The position numbers and the translations under genes are program-made. Below are positions 8,101 through 10,900 of a stretch of DNA of 10,900 nt, piece by piece; within the stretch, counting starts at the first letter, position 1; every line of letters starts with the position of its first letter. Source of the stretch: an uncultured Haloferula sp. (GTDB lineage: Bacteria > Verrucomicrobiota > Verrucomicrobiae > Verrucomicrobiales > Akkermansiaceae); NCBI GenBank assembly GCA_946885645.1, contig CAMPGU010000127.1, forward strand, positions 1 to 10,900, written 5' to 3'. The notes under the pieces are model-generated. The model was given only the letters and a program-made list of their open reading frames with translations. It had not been told where the DNA came from and did no database searches.

Positions 8101-9595
8101 CGCCGCCGTCCAGGATGGCGGCGGAGTAGCCGGGCATGACGGGCACGGGGGTGAGGGCTTCCGCGCGCACCTCCCGTAGCACGCTGCGGACCACGGTGCC
8201 GCCCTGCAGGGTGGCGCGAGCTTCCACCTGGTAGTAGCCGGGGGTGGAGAAGGTGTGGCCGACCTGATAAGGGGCGCTGCTATCCGTGCCGATGGGCTGG
8301 CCGTTCACAAAGAACTCCACCTGCTGCACGCTTCCCGGGGGCTGGCCGGTGGGTGCCGCGGAGATGACCTGCGGCAACGTGGCGGACACGCCTACCTCGA
8401 AGGGCATGCTGGTCAGCGCGACCACCGGCTCGTCGGCGAGGAAGACGAAGCTGAACATATCTTCATCCGGCGTAGCGCCGTCTTCCAGGGCGGGGGAGAG
8501 CGCCATGACGGTGTCCACGGTCTGGTCAAGGTCCCGGCTTTCAATGATCCAGCCGCCGTCGGCCGGGCTCCACTCGTAGCTGACGATGTTGTCCAAGGTA
8601 TTCGGTGCGGGGTCCAGGGCAGGCAAGCCGCGGCCACCGTCGGCGGACACGATAAGCGTGCCGCTTGCTTCCGTTTGGCCCTCGATCTTGAGAAGCCACC
8701 GGCCGGTGCCTTCCTTGGTGACGGTGAAGTCGCCGCCGGAGACTTCCGCGCTCGCATCGCTCTGGATGCGGCCCACGGCTCTCACGTAGCCGCTGCCTAC
8801 GGCGGCGATCGGCACATAGACAAAGGCGACGCCGTCCTGCTCGGAGCTGGCGCCGGTGGTGCCGTTGTCCTTCACGGTCAGGGAAAAGGTTCCGTCGGCA
8901 TTGTCGCGGGACATCGCATAGTTGTCCTCGTTCTTGCCGCCGATGGTGAGGATCACGCCATTGGCGGAGGTGGCGGGTACGCCGTGGGATTCCAGGCCGC
9001 GCAGGTCCAGGGTAGCGATCCCCGGATCGGTGGCACGATGATCCACGAATTCCATCCCTTCACCGGCGCGGATGAGCGGGTTGCTGTAGAGGGTCGTAAG
9101 GGCGCCGCCGTTGGCGGAATTCTTCGCGTGACCGCCGAGCCAGCCCTCCGAGTAGGGGAACCAGGCGACGGCGACATCGATATTGAACTCGCCGCCGTCG
9201 GGCTCGACACCGCCCGAGGCGGCCTGGGTGGGGAGGTAGAAGCCGCCGGAGATTTCCGCGTGACTGGTGGCGTAGGTGATGCCGTCCGGACCGCCGCCGC
9301 CGACATTGTTGCGGCCGTTGTTGATCACGGAGGTGATCATCACGCCTTTGTTCGGGTCCTCGGCGTGGTTGGGAGTGAAGGCCATGTCCACATCGCCCCG
9401 GTTGCTACCGCGTATCCTCACCCCCGGCGTGGCACCCGGCATGATCGTCACCGCGGTGGAGGGTTCGATGTGGGTCTGGTTGTTATTGGTGGCATTGAGC
9501 TGGACCACCTCCAGGCTGGCGTGTTCCAACCCGGAGACCAACCCGGGAGTCGCGAATGCGAAGAGCGTGGCGAGACACGCGGATGAATTTTTCAT
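5153..9595 (-). CDS. Large secreted multidomain protein: duplicated beta modules, Ig-like, Calx-beta, two DNRLRE (CBM96-like) domains, EF-hand loop
   Basis: This 1480-residue protein starts with a signal peptide (MKNSSACLATLFAFATPGLVSG). Domains in order: module A1 ~55-263 (FPYSEGWLGGH at 146-156, AFVYVPI at 257-263); B1 ~264-389; an Ig-like/PKD-type segment ~390-480 (VEFFVNGQPIG, HTFSTPGYYQVEARA); A2 ~535-707 (FPYADGWIGAH at 613-623, FSFLFIPK); B2 ~708-813; Calx-beta ~820-925 (NYTVSGTANSGDYQ, EETFGIEL); DNRLRE-type 1 ~932-1172 (VDRLIEP, TTYGS, SRPRLVVSYVP); DNRLRE-type 2 ~1176-1357 (IHRMYTDWQVDTTY, FDVTDAVQAW); then SGFDEWASG and a canonical 12-residue EF-hand loop DMDKDGIVALLE (1382-1393); and a C-terminal beta segment (YKIQSSTNLSLWTD). 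Calx-beta and EF-hand point to calcium binding; DNRLRE/CBM96 relatives suggest carbohydrate or surface binding. No enzyme motif was recognised. An in-frame ATG at 9640 adds 15 residues before the signal peptide and crosses an inverted repeat, so 9595 is preferred. It is likely exported and surface-attached or released, with its own terminator downstream. Confidence 0.85.
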   Translation of the reverse strand: MKNSSACLATLFAFATPGLVSGLEHASLEVVQLNATNNNQTHIEPSTAVTIMPGATPGVRIRGSNRGDVDMAFTPNHAEDPNKGVMITSVINNGRNNVGGGGPDGITYATSHAEISGGFYLPTQAASGGVEPDGGEFNIDVAVAWFPYSEGWLGGHAKNSANGGALTTLYSNPLIRAGEGMEFVDHRATDPGIATLDLRGLESHGVPATSANGVILTIGGKNEDNYAMSRDNADGTFSLTVKDNGTTGASSEQDGVAFVYVPIAAVGSGYVRAVGRIQSDASAEVSGGDFTVTKEGTGRWLLKIEGQTEASGTLIVSADGGRGLPALDPAPNTLDNIVSYEWSPADGGWIIESRDLDQTVDTVMALSPALEDGATPDEDMFSFVFLADEPVVALTSMPFEVGVSATLPQVISAAPTGQPPGSVQQVEFFVNGQPIGTDSSAPYQVGHTFSTPGYYQVEARATLQGGTVVRSVLREVRAEALTPVPVMPGYSAAILDGGDAEVNVESPASANPAWAYALNTPAPDAFTTPGNVSGEPALSVNGLPLAFNSGVLLATNYAGNNFGDTSTRGSIDNILAPRNEAGNYALGVRDTLQGSGADPTLQPESGRFALGFFPYADGWIGAHIGTDLQVIDGSSNLPAGITFTNPGAGIYNIFGLPKDGNLIAFTSGADSDNVATTAEKGGEWVVQSRDNSQDPENSAFSFLFIPKESRQVLSGKVANDATLTPLNDGLQAVGATCTAAGSIYEIQFGDGNTINPSTAALFLAGDSDAGNGFDNVYSYNAAGNKFVVFSHDMPGLAGSAQTGGFRFLAVPFSPVQVSGQDVELTTVKSSAKERSADNTLEFRLTRFTGFDSPLTVNYTVSGTANSGDYQPLPLTATFAAGEPTATIIVTLIDDTEFELEETFGIELQPGTGYSLGISTSGSGIIRNADSLAPVTTLTFQNGLNGYAGTFSMSIGKSHNRSLVPRVDENGQPVLDGSGKPIFDEVFGDPIYGKTLGSVSSTLGLDGYPGNEHATDPAQDSPDYNVIVRFDDLFGNGPGQIPPGAKIAKAELFLTTHNGGNSQSGGPFVVDRLIEPVDENTTYGSIDNPDPGFEGVRNISTGFPVAGFGSMSINETLAADVSEIVRSWAETPATTPAYGLSVYAGGTTDGWTICSQAHANMASRPRLVVSYVPQQTKTYTFLADKSARVVGGNSTEDGSLIHFAFIDLTSTNQTAEALMRFPVEFGDLEGQIPAGEEIVRAELVLSTATPLEGGSGDAHSPGPVSIHRMYTDWQVDTTYPQGPVPGVDFGSSISTASGLGQGAITYFDVTDAVQAWKHGQDNLGLNIKPQTENGWQFHFPGSPTAGLAPYIRVVTIASGTGGRSGFDEWASGNGIGGATQESDMDKDGIVALLEYALGFDPQAFNGLPKYQIASGTGSISFAKGAAAAADPRVSYKIQSSTNLSLWTDETATVDNSSVISLSAPVGSGKKFHRLVVSYSAF
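7157..7993 (-). repeat. Protein-level repeat, second A-B module pair (residues ~535-813)
   Basis: A2 shows NSGVLLATNYAGNNFG, FPYADGWIGAH and FSFLFIPK. B2 shows GKVANDATLT, NGFDNVYSYN, FVVFSHDM and GFRFLAVP. The order and spacing of these landmarks match the first pair, with A2 about 35 residues and B2 about 20 residues shorter. The two pairs are separated by the Ig-like segment and a linker (about residues 390-534). Confidence 0.7.
8429..9433 (-). repeat. Protein-level repeat, first A-B module pair (residues ~55-389 of the 1480-residue protein)
   Basis: A1 and B1 align by eye with the second pair further along the same gene. A landmarks: NKGVMITS, FPYSEGWLGGH, AFVYVPI. B landmarks: GRIQSDASAE, NTLDNIVSYEW, WIIESRDLDQ, FSFVFLAD. 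The aromatic motif closing each unit (a W/F-strand, S-R-D, then F-S-F-x-F) recurs four times in the protein. Similarity is at protein level; no DNA-level repeat is apparent, so the duplication is old. Confidence 0.7.
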
Positions 9596-9601
9596 GCGGC
9601 G

Positions 9602-9624
9602 CGGACCGTATGACAAGCGGTCCG
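9602..9624 (-). promoter_or_regulatory. Inverted repeat abutting the start of the DNRLRE/Calx-beta gene
   Basis: CGGACCG (9602-9608) and CGGTCCG (9618-9624) form a perfect 7-base inverted repeat with a nine-base spacer, ending six bases before ATG 9595. In the mRNA this hairpin would lie where the ribosome lands; as DNA it could be an operator. Confidence 0.45.
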
Positions 9625-9732
9625 GCTGGCCATGAAACAAGAGTTACAGATGAGACACGAAAAGGATCTGCATCAGAGCGCAATGTAACGCAGCCGACAC
9701 ATGGGGAAACATACGGGCAGGGAATGAGGCGA

Positions 9733-9751
9733 GAACGTCACTTTGACGTTC
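9733..9751 (+). promoter_or_regulatory. Perfect 8-base inverted repeat upstream of the plus-strand secreted-protein gene
   Basis: GAACGTCA-CTT-TGACGTTC is a perfect dyad with a three-base centre, 36 bases before ATG 9788. It could be an operator for a dimeric regulator or an mRNA leader hairpin. The ATGTAACG word at 9752-9759 begins directly after it. Confidence 0.5.
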
Positions 9752-9787
9752 ATGTAACGCTCCGGGATTTCCCCTACGCGAAGCTCC

Positions 9788-10510
9788 ATGAAGCACTGCT
9801 TGTCCTTGCTGCTCGTTCTTTCCGGCACCCTTTTCTCGCAGGAAGAATCCGTGAAGCATTCGTTGAGGATTCTCCCGCTGGGTGATCCGCCGCCCTTTAT
9901 CCAGGAGATCCGCGACGGGATCCGCTACGAGGTGCCCGCGGAGGAGGGGACCATCCCGCCACGGAACATCGAGCTTTCCACGAAGCCGAAGGAAGGCGAG
10001 CAACCGGTGAAGCTGCCGATGCGGCTCCGCCTCGGCTACCTGTCCCCGGTGCTGACCTTTCCTCTGCCGGAGAACCGGAAGATCGACGCGAAGCTGGAAG
10101 GAGGCGGGGCCTGGCTGGATATCCCTCTCTCCAAGGGAAAATCGACCCTTGCTCTCGTCTGGCGCGGCGGGAAGGACTGGTACCAGCCCCGCGTGATCTC
10201 AGTAGCGGACGACACGAAGGAAGGTGACTTCCTCTTCGTCAACGTGACCGCCAAGCCGATGGGGATCGTCTGGGGAGCGGAGAAGCTGAAGCTCAATCCC
10301 GCGGCCTCGATGGTCCGGCGCCTGCCGCAGGGAGCCCGCACGCTGGAGCTGAGCATCCAGTATCCGGCCCCCGAAGGGGGGCTGAAGCCGTGCTTGTCCA
10401 CCCAGGTAGAGAAGCTCCCGGGCTCCCGCCAGCAGTTCGTGATCTACGCGGCGGATGGCAAGAACAGCCGGATGCCGGTGAAGGTGTTGTCGCTCTCGGA
10501 CAAGTTGTGA
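9788..10510 (+). CDS. Secreted protein of unknown family, 240 residues
   Basis: The protein begins with a clear signal peptide (MKHCLSLLLVLSGTLFSQ, cleavage likely near EES). The mature part, about 220 residues, is rich in alternating hydrophobic residues and Pro/Lys, suggesting beta structure: IRYEVP, KLPMRLRLGYLSPVLTFPLP, STLALVWRGG, DFLFVNVTAKPMGIVWG, LELSIQYPAP, FVIYAAD. I recognise no catalytic motif and no known domain. Cys4 is too early for a typical lipobox, so I do not call it a lipoprotein. ATG 9788 has no Shine-Dalgarno but begins the signal peptide directly. The stop (TGA 10508-10510) overlaps a GTG at 10507 that opens another frame, and further export-type genes follow on the same strand, so it is probably the first gene of a plus-strand operon. 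Third positions are strongly G/C, supporting real coding. Confidence 0.85.
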   Translation: MKHCLSLLLVLSGTLFSQEESVKHSLRILPLGDPPPFIQEIRDGIRYEVPAEEGTIPPRNIELSTKPKEGEQPVKLPMRLRLGYLSPVLTFPLPENRKIDAKLEGGGAWLDIPLSKGKSTLALVWRGGKDWYQPRVISVADDTKEGDFLFVNVTAKPMGIVWGAEKLKLNPAASMVRRLPQGARTLELSIQYPAPEGGLKPCLSTQVEKLPGSRQQFVIYAADGKNSRMPVKVLSLSDKL

Positions 10511-10863
10511 GGAAGAACGGGCGGACGATTTCCCGATCCGGGCGCGTCGGGGCGATCCAGGCGGAATATTGGCCACATCTGCGGACGGGTTTCCTGCTTT
10601 TGGCGGCAGCGGCCGCTACGTTTGCAATCTGCTGGTGGGGCTTCGGGTTCATCTCGAGGTATTTGCTTTTCCTGGACCGCGCCGGCTTGGCCTGGGGGGG
10701 GCGTCAAGATCATCGGCGGCTTGGGAGGGATGGCGATGGCGGCGGCGAAAGAAGGCCCCATCCGCGAGCAGCTGCGCATTTTTCCGGCTGTCCCGTTTCC
10801 TTCACATTCCCTGACTCTTCAGGCTTCCCGCAAAGGGGGAATCATGCTAGTCCCCGCTCATGA
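10507..10863 (+). CDS. Putative small single-pass membrane protein, frame probably broken at an eight-G run
   Basis: A GTG at 10507 overlaps the preceding stop (GTGA) and opens a 118-residue frame whose TGA (10861-10863) overlaps the next ATG (ATGA). The first 65 residues look genuine: a basic start (MRKNGRTISRSGRVG), then a membrane segment at about 28-50 (TGFLLLAAAAATFAICWWGF) with G/C-rich third positions. After GGGGGGGG at 10694-10701 the same frame turns Arg/His/Gly-rich with poor third positions. The frame one base to the right becomes plausible instead (VKIIGGLGGMAMAAAKEGPI, G/C-rich third positions for about 28 codons) and stays open to the window edge. A single extra G, as sequencing error or real mutation, would explain this. 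Family unknown. If no gene is here, the stretch 10511-10859 is intergenic with no recognisable RNA or promoter. Confidence 0.4.
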   Translation: MRKNGRTISRSGRVGAIQAEYWPHLRTGFLLLAAAAATFAICWWGFGFISRYLLFLDRAGLAWGGRQDHRRLGRDGDGGGERRPHPRAAAHFSGCPVSFTFPDSSGFPQRGNHASPRS

Positions 10864-10900
10864 AATATCCTTTCGTGGCGGCGATGCTGACTCTGTCGGC
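10860..10900 (+). CDS. N-terminus of an exported protein, cut by the window edge
   Basis: ATG 10860 starts MKYPFVAAMLTLS, a Lys followed by a hydrophobic run, typical of a signal peptide. Only 13 full codons are visible, so identity and length are unknown. The ATG overlaps the TGA of the preceding frame (ATGA), which suggests translational coupling, and there is no strong Shine-Dalgarno. Confidence 0.5.
   Translation, partial: MKYPFVAAMLTLS

Larger units (their letters stand above)
9596..9787. promoter_or_regulatory. Divergent intergenic region carrying both promoters
   Basis: This 192-base region separates the minus-strand 1480-residue gene from the plus-strand secreted-protein gene, so it must hold regulatory signals for both. 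It contains a 7-base inverted repeat beside the minus-strand start, an 8-base inverted repeat 36 bases before the plus-strand start, and two ATGTAACG words (9683-9690 and 9752-9759). I could not identify a good -35/-10 pair for either direction; TTGACG at 9743-9748 lacks a -10 at the right spacing. No Shine-Dalgarno precedes either start. Confidence 0.5.

Noticed and set aside
8255..9586. Plus-strand frame (443 codons) opposite the DNRLRE/Calx-beta gene
   Set aside because: Gly/Ala/Val/His-rich translation without domains, mirroring the codon bias of the real gene on the other strand.
9596..9640. Upstream ATG at 9640 as start of the 1480-residue protein
   Set aside because: It would put 15 polar residues before a clean signal peptide and translate through an inverted repeat. 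No ribosome-binding motif supports it.
9743..9748. TTGACG as a -35 promoter box
   Set aside because: No -10-like hexamer lies 16-18 bases downstream, and the hexamer is part of the perfect dyad at 9733-9751.
10390..10506. GTG at 10390 as start of the small membrane-protein frame
   Set aside because: It would overlap the preceding gene by about 120 bases in another frame. The GTG at 10507 sits exactly at the preceding stop and is the more natural coupled start.
10293..10779. Minus-strand frames across the plus-strand region near the right edge
   Set aside because: Pro/Arg/Ser-rich shadows of the plus-strand genes with no start signal, signal peptide or domain.

Overview
The window looks like a chromosomal stretch from a Verrucomicrobiota bacterium, probably of the Verrucomicrobiae (Luteolibacter/Haloferula-like). 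This rests on gene content: a large pseudopilin-like protein matching what I know of the 'Verru_Chthon cassette protein A' family, a haem c/PA14/DUF1595 protein of the DUF1592-DUF1588 type that is abundant in Verrucomicrobia and Planctomycetes, and a modular secreted DNRLRE/Calx-beta protein ending in an EF-hand-plus-beta C-terminus common in this phylum. DNA is GC-rich with strong G/C third positions, and most starts have no Shine-Dalgarno. No RNA genes, CRISPR array, insertion sequence or phage gene was seen. Lineage is inferred from families, not from a search.

Layout. Positions 1-1180 (minus, running off the left edge) encode the N-terminal part of a secreted cytochrome c + PA14 + DUF1595-type protein. 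After a 132-base gap, 1313-4957 (minus) encodes the 1214-residue Verru_Chthon A-like protein. A 195-base gap holds a strong hairpin terminator for the gene above it and an AT-rich leader. Positions 5153-9595 (minus) encode a 1480-residue secreted multidomain protein. A 192-base divergent intergenic region (9596-9787) carries two perfect inverted repeats and two copies of an ATGTAACG word. On the plus strand, 9788-10510 encodes a 240-residue secreted protein of unknown family, followed with a GTGA overlap by a small membrane-protein frame that seems broken at an eight-G run, then by the signal-peptide start of another exported protein at 10860.

All genes with a readable N-terminus point to the cell envelope or exterior: three ordinary signal peptides plus the partial one at 10860, one prepilin-like leader, and one membrane segment. 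The minus-strand genes together suggest a surface or periplasmic apparatus (pseudopilin-like protein, adhesive or carbohydrate-binding-type protein, haem oxidoreductase-like protein). That shared role is inference from proximity; the terminator at 5105-5135 suggests at least two separate transcripts. The most distinctive observations are an internal A-B/A-B domain duplication in the 1480-residue protein, an apparently isolated Verru_Chthon A gene, and the probable frameshift at 10694-10701.
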